A stretch of DNA of 64,000 nucleotides. Source: Tildeniella nuda ZEHNDER 1965/U140. GTDB taxonomy: Bacteria > Cyanobacteriota > Cyanobacteriia > Leptolyngbyales > Leptolyngbyaceae. The notes under the pieces were generated by a model. It was not told the origin of the DNA and did not search any database. It was given only the letters and a program-made list of their open reading frames with translations. Of this stretch, positions 29,449 to 38,366 are shown piece after piece. The translations under genes and the position numbers were made by a program. The DNA is taken from the NCBI GenBank assembly GCA_019358895.1, contig JAHHIG010000010.1, positions 91,510 through 155,509 on the forward strand. Reading direction: 5' to 3'. Positions within the stretch are counted from its first letter, which is position 1. The number at the start of each line of letters is the position of its first letter.

Positions 29449-30456
29449 ATGCTCCACTTCTACCAACAGCTTGCGATAGCGCTTCAGGACGGTTCGGTTG
29501 TGCTGGCAACGGTCGTCGAGGTCAAAGGATCGGTGCCTAGAGAAGTGGGCGCGATGATGATTGTTTGTGCGGATGGCGAGATTATTGGCACGATCGGCGG
29601 TGGGGCAGGTGAAGCCAGCGTGATTGACCAAGCCAGACACGTATGCGTCACAGGTGAAAAGCAAGCAGTCACGATCGACCTTTCAGGCAATCCAGAGCAG
29701 CTTAAGCAAGGCATTTGCGGCGGCATGATGCAGGTTTGGCTAGAACGATGGCAAGGTGAACCCGCAATCGCCCTCACCCACGACATCATCGCCCTCCTGC
29801 AAACTGGACAATCCGGCTCTCTAGTGCTCCCCTTCACTGCCGATCGATCGCCCTACCTGCTCACACCCCACACCCCACACCCCACACCCCCTACCCCCTC
29901 CTTCACCCTCCCCCTTCTCCCACCCCCCACCCTCCTCATCATCGGCGCAGGTCATGTCGCAATCCCTCTGGCGCAAATGGCATATCTGCTTGATTTCCAT
30001 ATCGTCGTGCAGGACGATCGCCCAGAGTTTGCTAACGTTCAGCGGTTCCCCAATGCGACTGTTCTAGCGCAGCCGATTGATACAGCCGTTGCAGCATTGA
30101 ATGATCGACCGCAGCTTTGTGTTGCGCTGGTGACACGCAGCTATCAGCATGACTTGGCGGCATTGAGAGCGCTGTTGCCGCGATCGCCTCGCTACATCGG
30201 CATGATCGGCAGCGCAAAGCGAGTCAAAACCGTGCTGCAAGCGCTGCGAGAAGAAGGCATTCCAGGGATGGATTCATCCTTGGTGGTTTCCCAGCTAGAA
30301 GCGGTGTATGCGCCGATCGGTCTGGATCTCGGTGCCCTCACGCCCGCTGAAATTGCCGTCAGCATTTGCGCCGAGTTAATCACCGTTTATCGGGGTGGCA
30401 GTGGACGATCGCTCTCCAAGCCGAGCGCGTATGGTGCAGTCAGCAACCGTCCCTGA
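29449..30456 (+). CDS. xdhC: XdhC/CoxI family molybdenum-cofactor insertion protein
   Basis: 335 residues. XdhC binds, sulfurates and delivers the molybdenum cofactor to xanthine dehydrogenase. The N-terminal XdhC/CoxI domain (about 1-110: TVVEVKGSVPREVGAMM, IGGGAGEASVI) and the C-terminal Rossmann domain (LLIIGAGHVAIPLAQM, about 162-177; YIGMIGSAKRVKTVL) are joined by a Pro/Thr/His insert (about 137-161) encoded by a short tandem repeat. It is in a different operon from xdhA/xdhB and is read in the opposite direction. Confidence 0.92.
   Translation: MLHFYQQLAIALQDGSVVLATVVEVKGSVPREVGAMMIVCADGEIIGTIGGGAGEASVIDQARHVCVTGEKQAVTIDLSGNPEQLKQGICGGMMQVWLERWQGEPAIALTHDIIALLQTGQSGSLVLPFTADRSPYLLTPHTPHPTPPTPSFTLPLLPPPTLLIIGAGHVAIPLAQMAYLLDFHIVVQDDRPEFANVQRFPNATVLAQPIDTAVAALNDRPQLCVALVTRSYQHDLAALRALLPRSPRYIGMIGSAKRVKTVLQALREEGIPGMDSSLVVSQLEAVYAPIGLDLGALTPAEIAVSICAELITVYRGGSGRSLSKPSAYGAVSNRP
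29860..29930. repeat. C-rich tandem repeat inside xdhC
   Basis: CCCCACA-type units followed by CACCCTCC-like units. Read in frame it gives a proline/threonine/histidine-rich linker (LLTPHTPHPTPPTP) exactly between the two XdhC domains. Confidence 0.8.
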
Positions 30457-30579
30457 ACAAAAACCACGTCATGAGGCAGCGATCGCCAGACATATTGCCA
30501 GATATGATGCGGAGCAAGCACAACAATGAGCAAGAGGGCAAGGCGCTACTCAAATCTCAAACTTCGTTCTTGCTATTCC

Positions 30580-31542
30580 TTATTCTTTCCCTCTCACCAA
30601 TGCCCGAATCGTTTCTTCAACCGATCGCGGCTCCCAACCTAACTCTCGTCGGGCTTTGCTGCCATCTACACGGACACAGCGATCGTAGACGTAATGGACG
30701 CGCTCTCGGCTTAAGGGCGGTTGCCAGGAGAAAAGACGACCGATCGGATCGAGTAGATTGCCCACCAGTCGCACGATCGCTTCCGGGGTCTCGGCTGGAG
30801 CAGGAACGCCAGACTCTTTACTTAACAGCGCAAACATTTCGCGGGTCGTCATATCACCAGCCGAGATGATGTAGCGTTCTCCTCGCTGACCCTTTGCAGC
30901 AGCTAAAAGCATTGCTGCTGCCAGATCGTCTACATGCACGATGCCAGTCACGCGATCGCCGCCTGCCCAAAGTTTCAAGCCACCGTTGAGAAACTGTTTC
31001 ATTACGGGACCAAAATGCGGGTCATCGGCACCAAAAATGCCAGATGGTAAGACGCTGACGACATGAAAACCTTCCGCAGCCGCCCGATCGACCAGTTGTT
31101 GCGCCTCGTACTTGGTGCGATCGTATGCCGACGAAAAATCTTCTTGCGTGCGTTCAAAGGTTTCGTCAATGACTTGTCCTTGTGTATCGCCAAAAATGCC
31201 GATCGTGCTGCAATACACCATCTTGGAAACGCCTGCTGCCTGAGCTGCCGCCAGCACTGCACGAGTGCCTTCCACATTGACTCGCTCCATCTCTGCTGCA
31301 TCGACAATACCCAGTTCGACATAAGCAGCCACATGAAAAACTATGTCCACACCCGTCAGAGCTGTTTTCAAAACATCAACATCGCACAAATCCCCATAGA
31401 CCAACTCCACATTGCATCCATTCAGTCGTGAAAGATTGCTGGATTTCCGCACTAATCCCACAATAGAATCGCCACGCTGCTCCAACGCTTGAATCAAATG
31501 CGATGCCGAAAATCCATTTGCCCCAGTCACGAATGCTTTCAT
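30580..31542 (-). CDS. NAD-dependent epimerase/dehydratase (extended SDR, DFR/HpnA-like)
   Basis: 320 residues from ATG 31542 (MKAFVTGANGFSASHLI). Rossmann GANGFSASH (about 7-15), VFHVAA, the catalytic Y-x-x-x-K as YDRTKYE (about 138-144) and GIFG...VHVDDLA. It is closest in outline to dihydroflavonol-4-reductase/hopanoid-associated sugar epimerase proteins. Substrate unknown. Followed by 38 bases and a coiled-coil gene on the same strand. Confidence 0.9.
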   Translation of the reverse strand: MKAFVTGANGFSASHLIQALEQRGDSIVGLVRKSSNLSRLNGCNVELVYGDLCDVDVLKTALTGVDIVFHVAAYVELGIVDAAEMERVNVEGTRAVLAAAQAAGVSKMVYCSTIGIFGDTQGQVIDETFERTQEDFSSAYDRTKYEAQQLVDRAAAEGFHVVSVLPSGIFGADDPHFGPVMKQFLNGGLKLWAGGDRVTGIVHVDDLAAAMLLAAAKGQRGERYIISAGDMTTREMFALLSKESGVPAPAETPEAIVRLVGNLLDPIGRLFSWQPPLSRERVHYVYDRCVRVDGSKARRELGWEPRSVEETIRALVRGKE

Positions 31543-31580
31543 GTGGTTAAGATCGGTGAATTGAATGAACAATGCTTCTC

Positions 31581-31856
31581 TTAAGTGCCATTATTCCGAT
31601 TTTGTAAAACGTCGAGAATGCGGCAATTTTCGGTTTGCAGTCCTCTGAATTCTGACTGCATTTCTGAGATGTCGCGTTGTGAAGCCGCGATCGCCTGAAG
31701 CGTTTCGATTTTCACATTTGCCAATCGATCAATTGCCTGCATTGTCGTTGCTAATTGCTGCGTATTTTCGTTGGCGCGATCGACTAATTGTTCCAGGATA
31801 GCTTCAATGCGATCGAGTCGAGTTGGTAAATCATTCGACTGAGTCATAGCGCTCAT
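31581..31856 (-). CDS. Small coiled-coil protein
   Basis: 91 residues from ATG 31856 (MSAMTQSND; the next M at 31847 is equally plausible). A continuous amphipathic helix, RLDRIEAILEQLVDRANENT then TMQAIDRLANVKIETLQAI, with heptad spacing predicts a coiled coil. The family, common in cyanobacteria, has no known function. It stands just upstream of the epimerase on the same strand. Confidence 0.75.
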   Translation of the reverse strand: MSAMTQSNDLPTRLDRIEAILEQLVDRANENTQQLATTMQAIDRLANVKIETLQAIAASQRDISEMQSEFRGLQTENCRILDVLQNRNNGT

Positions 31857-31926
31857 CGTTATTCTATTTACAATACTCCATCCCAAAGCCCATTTATAGC
31901 CGCTTAGAGGATCATTAGCAAGTTTC

Positions 31927-33159
31927 TTAGCTCAAGCTTTTCTCGTAAATGCGGTAGGTTTTGTAAATCGTGCCGCCAGAAGCTTCGATAAGTTTACGAG
32001 AGGGAAAATTGTCTTCGTAAACATGCCCTAGTTCAGCCCGCTTATAAGGTTTTCCCTTCTTAATGCCGCCCTGCAAACCCAAATAAATTAGTCCTAGAGG
32101 CACCATTTTACGGCGATATTCTGGGAGAGAACATATAACGATTACTCTTCCTTGATCAATTTGACGGCGATACCAAAGAAACTTGAGGATACCAAGCCAA
32201 TCAAGCTTACCGTTGACATGCTTGAGCGCAATGTTGTAGTCTGGCAGACCCATCCAAAAGCCAATCATTTCACCGTTGTATTCAGCAACAGGAAAAACAT
32301 CTGGGTCAACTAAGCTTTGCAGATCACGCGCTTCTTCTAAAAATTCTGCTTCTGTATGAGGTGTTGCGCTCCAATTATTGGCGAACAGGGTACTGAAAAG
32401 GCGATGAAGACTAGCGCAATCTTGCCTAAATCCCTCTCCTTTTGTTCTAAGCGGACGAAAGGTTACACCTGATTTCAGCGCAATTCTATAACCCTTCTCA
32501 AATTCAGGTGAGAGCGGTTTGTTTAACGGAAAATTGTAAGCGTAAGAATCTTTCGCTTTTTGCCAGCCGTCTTGCTCCACAAACTGCGGGTAGTAAGGCG
32601 GATTGTAAGGAGTCATAATCATGGGTGGTGTGTCGAAACCGTCAACCAGGAAGGCGCATCTATTATTGGTGAATAGGTCGATCGGTCCTCGCACAGTCGT
32701 CATGCCCTGCGATCGCAACCAATCACATGCTGCATCCAGCAACGCTTTTGCTACCGTAAAATCGGGCACACATTCAAAGTAGCCAAATAGCCCTACCTTC
32801 TGCCCTTCGCGATCGATGAGGCGATCGTTCACTGCCGCAACAATCCGTCCTAGAAGTGAGGGGTGAGGAGAGAGGGGTGAGGGGTTGCCTTGCTGCCTTC
32901 TGCCTTCTGCCTCCTCACCCCTCACTGCAATAAACTGTTGCAACCGCCCATACTGAAAAAATGGATTCGTTGATGCAAGCTGTTTGGCAATGCTGCTACG
33001 TAAAGGCGGCACCCAGTTTGGATCATTAGCATAGACAACCGCTGGAACATCGAGAAACCATTCCTGTTCAGCCGCTGTGGTCACAGGAATGATCTGAACG
33101 ACGATCGCAGCCGGATTGCCTGACGACGATGACAAGTTTACATTACCAGAGGGATTCAT
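31927..33159 (-). CDS. GNAT-superfamily-like protein with repeat-encoded insert
   Basis: 410 residues of a large N-acetyltransferase-like family (YghO-type): an N-terminal PAVVYANDPNWVPPLRSS, IVAAVNDRLIDREGQKVGLFGYFE, then RGPIDLFTNNRCAFLVDGFD, and a second acetyltransferase-like half ending in KRAELGHVYEDNFPSRKLIEASGG. Residues about 80-103 (EEAEGRRQQGNPSPLSPHPS) are a low-complexity insert specified by the palindrome at 32856-32925. The substrate is unknown. Confidence 0.85.
   Translation of the reverse strand: MNPSGNVNLSSSSGNPAAIVVQIIPVTTAAEQEWFLDVPAVVYANDPNWVPPLRSSIAKQLASTNPFFQYGRLQQFIAVRGEEAEGRRQQGNPSPLSPHPSLLGRIVAAVNDRLIDREGQKVGLFGYFECVPDFTVAKALLDAACDWLRSQGMTTVRGPIDLFTNNRCAFLVDGFDTPPMIMTPYNPPYYPQFVEQDGWQKAKDSYAYNFPLNKPLSPEFEKGYRIALKSGVTFRPLRTKGEGFRQDCASLHRLFSTLFANNWSATPHTEAEFLEEARDLQSLVDPDVFPVAEYNGEMIGFWMGLPDYNIALKHVNGKLDWLGILKFLWYRRQIDQGRVIVICSLPEYRRKMVPLGLIYLGLQGGIKKGKPYKRAELGHVYEDNFPSRKLIEASGGTIYKTYRIYEKSLS
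32856..32925. repeat. Palindromic insert in frame in a GNAT-like gene
   Basis: Perfect 14-bp arms GTGAGGGGTGAGGA (32856-32869) and TCCTCACCCCTCAC (32912-32925) with a loop of CTTCTGC-type heptamers. The total fits the reading frame and adds about 25 residues, mostly G/P/S/Q/R. Confidence 0.75.
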
Positions 33160-33235
33160 CGATTATTGTCTGCTCTCTACGCTCAATTTAATGGTCATGC
33201 AGCCTTTTATCGAGCACTATACAGTTTTTCGTTCA

Positions 33236-34345
33236 TTAATGCCTGCGAAGTTTGGACGATCGTAGACCAGAGGGAAAGTTGCTCAGGGAATCGAGAATAT
33301 CCGCTGGATTAGGGCATTCGCTAAGCAAGCCAACAGTGACATCCTGACAGATTTCGCGTCTTCTCCTGTCTGCTTCTTCGTCAGCGATGAGTTGGTTTGC
33401 TTCTTCAATCAGCCGATTTCTTTTCTCAAGCCAGGGAGGTGCGATCGGCAACCGTCTTGCTTCATGAATGGCATTCTCTGGTTCGCCCTGTTCAATCAAT
33501 TGCTTGGCTTTTTGCACACGTGACCATAACTCGGCTCTTTGCATCATGGCTGTTTTCTGAGCTTGCCAACGAGGATCATTGGTCATTTGTCCAGCTTCTT
33601 GTGCGGCAGTGATGCCATCCTCTTGCTCTAACGCTTGCTGCGCCATTTGCAAATGCTCTTGGTTGTTACTCTCATCGATCTGCTGCTGTTCTTCCCATTG
33701 CTGAAGCAACTGCTGGGCGTTTGGGAACGCGTCGCTAGTCGCAGGAACGGCTCTAGCATAGTCAAGCGCCACGGCTAGTTTGTTCACGGCATAGAGTCGT
33801 TGAGCCGATTGCAGTAGCTGATCAGACCATTGGTTGATCGATTGTCGAGCCGTGCCATACGAAGGGCTATCGAGTTGAATGTTATTGGCTGAGGCGATCG
33901 CGTCTTTGAATTTGCCGATCGCTGCGAATCGTCCAGCACGGTCAAGGTGCATTTTCGCCGGAGCGTCTGCTAGAGGGTCTTGTACGCCTGGCTTGACATC
34001 AGCATTGAGAACTGTTGGTTCGCTTTGACCGAATTTCTGCTGCTTCGGCTCTAATCTTTGTCGCTGATTCAATGGTTGTCGGGACTCCAATTGGGCAATC
34101 ACGAAATTGCTCGTCACGTAAGTCACTACTGAAATTGCCGTCATGCCAACCACGATCGCGATCGTACCGAATAGCATCTGAGGAATGCGGTTAGAGCGCG
34201 ATGATTCTGTTACCTGACTTGACACATTTGGATAGGAGGTTGATGCCTCTGGCGATGGCAACTTAGGAGTAGACGGTATTGCTACATTGCCATGAGAGAG
34301 CGAGTTAAAAAACACTATTTTTTGCGGACAGTTGACTGTTTGCAT
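33236..34345 (-). CDS. Membrane-anchored protein with TPR-like helical repeats
   Basis: 369 residues from ATG 34345 (MQTVNCPQKI). A TTG would give 34417. One transmembrane helix (about residues 58-82) is preceded by a cytoplasmic stretch and followed by a linker. The rest is a series of A/L/Q-rich helices with a TPR-like rhythm (RAGRFAAIGKFKDAIASA, ALEQEDGITAAQEAGQM, QLIEQGEPENAIHEARRLP). No enzyme motif. It looks like a scaffold protein. Family name unknown. Confidence 0.7.
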   Translation of the reverse strand: MQTVNCPQKIVFFNSLSHGNVAIPSTPKLPSPEASTSYPNVSSQVTESSRSNRIPQMLFGTIAIVVGMTAISVVTYVTSNFVIAQLESRQPLNQRQRLEPKQQKFGQSEPTVLNADVKPGVQDPLADAPAKMHLDRAGRFAAIGKFKDAIASANNIQLDSPSYGTARQSINQWSDQLLQSAQRLYAVNKLAVALDYARAVPATSDAFPNAQQLLQQWEEQQQIDESNNQEHLQMAQQALEQEDGITAAQEAGQMTNDPRWQAQKTAMMQRAELWSRVQKAKQLIEQGEPENAIHEARRLPIAPPWLEKRNRLIEEANQLIADEEADRRRREICQDVTVGLLSECPNPADILDSLSNFPSGLRSSKLRRH

Positions 34346-34476
34346 AGGATGGTAGTAGCAGTAGTGATTAATGGACGCGCGTAACCGTTGCTCCAGGATG
34401 GAGCATTCATATTGCAACTAATGTCGCAGTTTTAGCTTTGAAGATTACTTGGTTTGCAAGCCTTAGCTTCTTGCTT

Positions 34477-34659
34477 TTATGTGTCTTTCTTTTTCTCTTC
34501 TTTCTTCTTCTCTTCTCGCTTCTTCCTGTTTTCAGCGAGATATTTTGTGACAGCTTCACCGATTTCTTCTTCTGGGGTTTTCGGCAGCTTAATCTGAGAG
34601 AGAAAATCTACAATGATCAGGAAGACTAAACTTGTAAAGATTGCAACAGCAAACGCCAT
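34477..34659 (-). CDS. Small single-pass membrane protein with Lys/Glu tail
   Basis: 60 residues from ATG 34659 (MAFAVAIFTSLVFLIIVDFL). One transmembrane helix (about 2-20) and a highly charged lysine/glutamate C-terminus (KKREEKKKEEKKK). The translation is preceded by AGGAGACTAAC, which fits a Shine-Dalgarno. Close to and co-directional with the NfeD-like gene. Function unknown. Confidence 0.6.
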   Translation of the reverse strand: MAFAVAIFTSLVFLIIVDFLSQIKLPKTPEEEIGEAVTKYLAENRKKREEKKKEEKKKDT

Positions 34660-34663
34660 TGTG

Positions 34664-34981
34664 TTAGTCTCCTTGTACAGGCTTTGAGAACATAGGTTCG
34701 ACATACAGCGTAATGGTTTGGCGACCAATCACATGTACAATCATTCCAGGAATAAGCGTGATTCCTTGAAGGCAGCGGGCTGTCCACCAGGAACCTTGAA
34801 ATTTAATTTGTCCCGTTTGTCCAGGTGCGATCGTGCGAGTTACCACAGCATCACCTTCGCGCTTAGCGTGGCAAGCAACACATAGACCGCGCTTGGGCGT
34901 ATTGTGCTCTGTAACCTCTATTTGAGAAGACGATCTCATTCGGAGAGAATTACTCATACTCATATTGAGCATATTAGGCAC
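34664..34981 (-). CDS. NfeD-like C-terminal OB-fold protein
   Basis: 105 residues. The NfeD C-terminal OB-fold pattern is visible in the last 60 residues: APGQTGQIKFQGSWWTARCL (about 52-71) and PGMIVHVIGRQTITLYV (about 77-93). NfeD OB domains partner with stomatin-like membrane proteins, but the usual N-terminal membrane helices are missing. The first ten residues hold several Met codons, so the exact start is uncertain (34981, 34969 or 34960). Only 4 bases separate it from the next gene. Confidence 0.7.
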   Translation of the reverse strand: MPNMLNMSMSNSLRMRSSSQIEVTEHNTPKRGLCVACHAKREGDAVVTRTIAPGQTGQIKFQGSWWTARCLQGITLIPGMIVHVIGRQTITLYVEPMFSKPVQGD

Positions 34982-35115
34982 TCCTAGATGCAGTAGTTGG
35001 TTGTTGAGTTAATTCAGATGATTTCAATCGAGAAGGCTTGTGATAGATTTAGACTAAGCTTTGTGCTTATTCAATCGTCAGTTGATCAATCACCTTTTAG
35101 CTATGGAGCATTTAA

Positions 35116-35340
35116 ATGGCTGATCCACAAGAACCTCTGAAGCCTCTCTTAGGTCTTTATGAGGAATTAGAAGGAATACTGGCTTCACTTGAAAGTAGAC
35201 TGAGTCGTGATGATCTAAAAAATGTTCCAGAGATCCAGAAAGCTTTGGGGGATCTGAAAACTATTCAGAAGCGAGCGGAGGAAGCTAAGCGAAATTACAA
35301 GAAAATCAATCCTCAGCTTCCTCCTCGCAATAAGAACTAG
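35116..35340 (+). CDS. Small helical protein of unknown function
   Basis: 74 residues, highly charged and alpha-helical (YEELEGILASLESRLSRDDL, then LKTIQKRAEEAKRNYKK), with a proline/asparagine C-terminus. No known domain. It stands alone between divergent operons. Confidence 0.55.
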   Translation: MADPQEPLKPLLGLYEELEGILASLESRLSRDDLKNVPEIQKALGDLKTIQKRAEEAKRNYKKINPQLPPRNKN

Positions 35341-35410
35341 TCTTACTTGATTCACGGCAGCGAAATGCTCTTGATTCTTGAGATGTTGTCTTACTAAATG
35401 AAATAGACTG

Positions 35411-36220
35411 CTAGGGTTGAGGAAAGATCTTTTGAATCAAGTAGTCAATCAGATGGCTGACATAGTCTGAGTAGCCAGGAGTTCCTACTTCTTCCATTCG
35501 ATCTTTAAAGACCGTTAGTGCAGTTGTGTAAAGACTAGCTCCATCGGTCATACCACTTTTCACAGATGAGGTATACCTATCAGTTTCTACTTCGTAAAGA
35601 TTGTAGTCTTTGATGCAGTATTGGAGCCAATGAATACATTCTTTAAGGTCTTCGGTGAAACAGGGTAAGTGTTTTTCGCTAAGACTGTGACTTGATTTGA
35701 CCTTTTCAATAGCATCACTTATTAAGGAAGCCTGGTTGTTTTCTTCACTTAAAAAGCTTGCAACTTTTTGGCTAGGTCTCATAAGAGCAACATATCTCTC
35801 GTGAAAGCCTAGTAATCCTCGACGAACTTCCTCTAAGATCTTGTCGCGCGTATCGGCTGAAATGCTCGACGACTCTATCGTCTCCAGTACTTTTTCAATT
35901 TCCCGCTCAAATTTCGCATAGGATCCAATAATTTCTGACTCAGCCTCTCGCTTTGATTCTTCCTTAATTTTTTCTGAAGCCTCCCTCACAGCGTCTTCGA
36001 TATCCTGTGAAACCATTCTTTGGGTTCCTGATAAAGCGCCAATTATGGTAGCTGACGAAGCAACCGTTGCCCAAAGCACCCTTTCTACGTCTGAAAGCTC
36101 TTTCTTAAGAAGAAAGCTTGGTATAGATCCTGCTGTAAAACCCAAACCAAAAGTAGCAATGCTGAAAAGTGTGACGAAAGGCTTGGAAAATCTTAGCTTT
36201 GGAGAAGTTTCCTGAAGCAT
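35411..36220 (-). CDS. Two-TM membrane protein with coiled-coil stalk
   Basis: 269 residues from ATG 36220 (MLQETSPKLRF). AAGGATG lies about 6 bases upstream. The longer frame to 36664 overlaps the neighbouring gene and is not credible. Two transmembrane helices (about 13-30 and 41-61) are followed by a long Glu/Lys/Ser coiled coil (EAVREASEKIKEESKREAES) and a helical C-terminal domain. This 2TM-plus-coiled-coil build recalls SLATT-like membrane effectors, but no diagnostic motif is present, so that is only a suggestion. Confidence 0.7.
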   Translation of the reverse strand: MLQETSPKLRFSKPFVTLFSIATFGLGFTAGSIPSFLLKKELSDVERVLWATVASSATIIGALSGTQRMVSQDIEDAVREASEKIKEESKREAESEIIGSYAKFEREIEKVLETIESSSISADTRDKILEEVRRGLLGFHERYVALMRPSQKVASFLSEENNQASLISDAIEKVKSSHSLSEKHLPCFTEDLKECIHWLQYCIKDYNLYEVETDRYTSSVKSGMTDGASLYTTALTVFKDRMEEVGTPGYSDYVSHLIDYLIQKIFPQP

Positions 36221-36282
36221 ATATTCATCCTTGAGAAAGTGTTCTAGACAGAATTGTTGACTGAAGAAGTGATGGAAATGAT

Positions 36283-36822
36283 TTAGCGAGAAGAGACAAT
36301 TTGCTTGTAGAACGGTTTGCGGGCATTGAGGCATTGTTTGAGTTCTTCGGTGAGTGCCCTGGAGCCTTCCATGCGATAGGCTGATGCACGCATGAGTGCA
36401 GTTCGCCTGTCTGATAGCGCTCCAAACAGCAAGGTCTTCTCGTCTTGTTGAAGCAGGGCAATCCTGCCAACGCCATAAACTGAGTAGAGTTTCGGGTTTT
36501 CGCGGACTGGAAAAATGGAAGCAACAACCGCTTTGTTGGGATGCGACGATCCCATGTAACACATACGATCGCTCCCTTGCCGCATAATGGTGATATAGCG
36601 GGAACCACCGCCCCAGTAAGTGCCTGGTTGCAATGGTTTGGCAACGGCTGATTCTGCCAGACAAAGCATGGTAAGCGTTGCGACCACACGTAGCATGAGG
36701 GGCGATCGCGCCAATCGTGGTTTTAATGTTTCTGGCTTTACAGTCCGATCGATGGCTGTGTTAATACCAGGGTTGAGTTGACTTGACGCAGCAGTGTGGA
36801 AAAGATTAGCTAGTTTCGACAT
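36283..36822 (-). CDS. Predicted exported protein of unknown function
   Basis: 179 residues from ATG 36822 (MSKLANLF), AGGAGA six bases upstream. A hydrophobic stretch (LMLRVVATLTMLCLAESAVA) with an Ala-x-Ala site before KPLQPGTYWGGG suggests a signal peptide after a long cytoplasmic N-region. The mature part is beta-rich with one Cys in MCYMGSSH and one near the end (LKQCLNARK). No domain recognised. Confidence 0.65.
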   Translation of the reverse strand: MSKLANLFHTAASSQLNPGINTAIDRTVKPETLKPRLARSPLMLRVVATLTMLCLAESAVAKPLQPGTYWGGGSRYITIMRQGSDRMCYMGSSHPNKAVVASIFPVRENPKLYSVYGVGRIALLQQDEKTLLFGALSDRRTALMRASAYRMEGSRALTEELKQCLNARKPFYKQIVSSR

Positions 36823-36930
36823 CAACGTTCTCCTGAATTGCCTTGAATCCAGAATGACAAAAGACTAAGGGGTTGCCAATTCAGGCAACTCAAGACTTTT
36901 TCACGAAAGAAAATACCTGAAATTGGGTAA

Positions 36931-36957
36931 AGTTCAGGATAGTTCAGGATAGTTCAG
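36931..36957 (+). promoter_or_regulatory. Decanucleotide direct repeats upstream of the STAND gene
   Basis: AGTTCAGGAT twice in full plus AGTTCAG, with an exact 10-base period, which puts the units on nearly the same helical face. They lie about 40-65 bases before the ATG at 36996. An activator or repressor site is possible. Confidence 0.35.
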
Positions 36958-36995
36958 CCTTACACTAGAGCACAGGCATCTACTTTAGGTTTGGC

Positions 36996-38366
36996 ATGAA
37001 CGCTGACGAAGCACTCAAGTTTGTTGAGCAGCTACTTTTAGAACGGGAAAAACGGCTCAATGATCTCCAAAGAGTCATGTTCAGGGGAGCATGGGAGGGC
37101 AAAAGTTCTAAGAAGATCTACCAGGAATGTTCGAGTCGCTGTACGTATCAGCACTTGATTCAAAACGTTGGACCAGAACTATGGCGACTCCTTTCGGACG
37201 TTGTGGGCGATCGAGTCAGCAAACGGAATCTGCAAGGACCGATCGAGCGAATGAGAGAACGGCGATCGCACCTGGAACCCAACGGCAGAGCTGTACTTTC
37301 TGAGCAATCGCCAGCCGAACCAGGCTTGCGGGCTGAACCAGAACCCAATCCATTCTGGGATGAGCGTAAACCGCAACGAGAAGATTGGGGCGATATTCCA
37401 GCAGTGTCGTCAGTGTTTGGGCGCATTAAAGAACTTCAGCAGCTAGAAGAGCGTGTCAGGATCAATGGTTGCCGCTTACTTGTTTTGTTTGGGTCACCTG
37501 GCATTGGTAAAACAACGCTGGCAGCAAAATTGGTGCATGAGGTGAGAGACCAATTTGATTACTTTATTTGGCGATCGTTAGAGCGCTCACCCTCTCTACA
37601 AGCGCTGACTGCTGAACTTTGCCACTTTCTCTCTGATGGCGAAGATAGCAGCACGGATCTAGCCCGTTTGCTTTATTACCTGCGAAACCGCCCCTGCTTG
37701 ATTGTTTTGGATGGCTTGGAATCAGTGCTAAGAGGGGGGGTGCACAATGGGTCTTATCGGGACGGCTATGAAAACTATGGCGAACTGCTGAAGGCGATTG
37801 GTCAAACTGGGCACCAGAGTTGCTTTGTGTTCACCAGTGCGGAAAAACCGAAAGACGTTGCCAATATGGAAGGTAGTCAGCGTGTCTTTGCCTTAAAGCT
37901 GGATGGGTTAGGAGAACTGGCGGCACGAGAATTTTTGACGGCTAAAGGGGCTTTCTCCTGTGCCGATAGCGATTGGCGTTTGATTATTCAGCGCTACGAA
38001 GGCAATCCGTCGGCTTTAAATGCGATCGCAACCAATGTCCGTGAAGTGTTTGATGGCGATGTCAAACACTTTTTGGAACAGTTGCAGCAAGGATCGGCAT
38101 TGTTTGAAGACATTCGATCGCTGCTCGATCGTCAATTTAATCGTTTGTCAGATTTAGAGCGCGACATTGTAGAGTGTTTGGTCACTCGTCATGAACCGCT
38201 GACAATTACCGAAATCCTCCAATTCGTAACGCACCCGATCTCTACTGTAGAAGTTCAGGAGGTTTTGCAATCACTGTTCCGTCGATCGCTGATTGAAGGG
38301 AGCGCCGCTGGCTATTCTCTACAAACACTGATGACCGAATATGTGATGCATCGAGGACTGAAGTAA
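36996..38366 (+). CDS. STAND/NB-ARC ATPase with vMAP-like N-terminal domain
   Basis: 456 residues. Residues about 1-90 match the N-terminal winged-helix of cyanobacterial vWA-MoxR-associated proteins (MNADEALKFVEQLLLER, FRGAWEGKSSKKIYQE). An NB-ARC-type NTPase follows (VFGRIKELQQLEERV about 140-154; P-loop GSPGIGKT 166-173; Walker B LIVLDGLE about 235-242) and a helical domain to the end. Unlike most relatives it ends without WD40 or TPR sensor repeats. STAND ATPases are signalling switches often involved in defence or programmed death. Confidence 0.85.
   Translation: MNADEALKFVEQLLLEREKRLNDLQRVMFRGAWEGKSSKKIYQECSSRCTYQHLIQNVGPELWRLLSDVVGDRVSKRNLQGPIERMRERRSHLEPNGRAVLSEQSPAEPGLRAEPEPNPFWDERKPQREDWGDIPAVSSVFGRIKELQQLEERVRINGCRLLVLFGSPGIGKTTLAAKLVHEVRDQFDYFIWRSLERSPSLQALTAELCHFLSDGEDSSTDLARLLYYLRNRPCLIVLDGLESVLRGGVHNGSYRDGYENYGELLKAIGQTGHQSCFVFTSAEKPKDVANMEGSQRVFALKLDGLGELAAREFLTAKGAFSCADSDWRLIIQRYEGNPSALNAIATNVREVFDGDVKHFLEQLQQGSALFEDIRSLLDRQFNRLSDLERDIVECLVTRHEPLTITEILQFVTHPISTVEVQEVLQSLFRRSLIEGSAAGYSLQTLMTEYVMHRGLK

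Noticed and set aside
36221..36664. N-terminal extension of the 2TM coiled-coil gene
   Set aside because: It is the out-of-frame shadow of the exported-protein gene, and ATG 36220 has its own Shine-Dalgarno.
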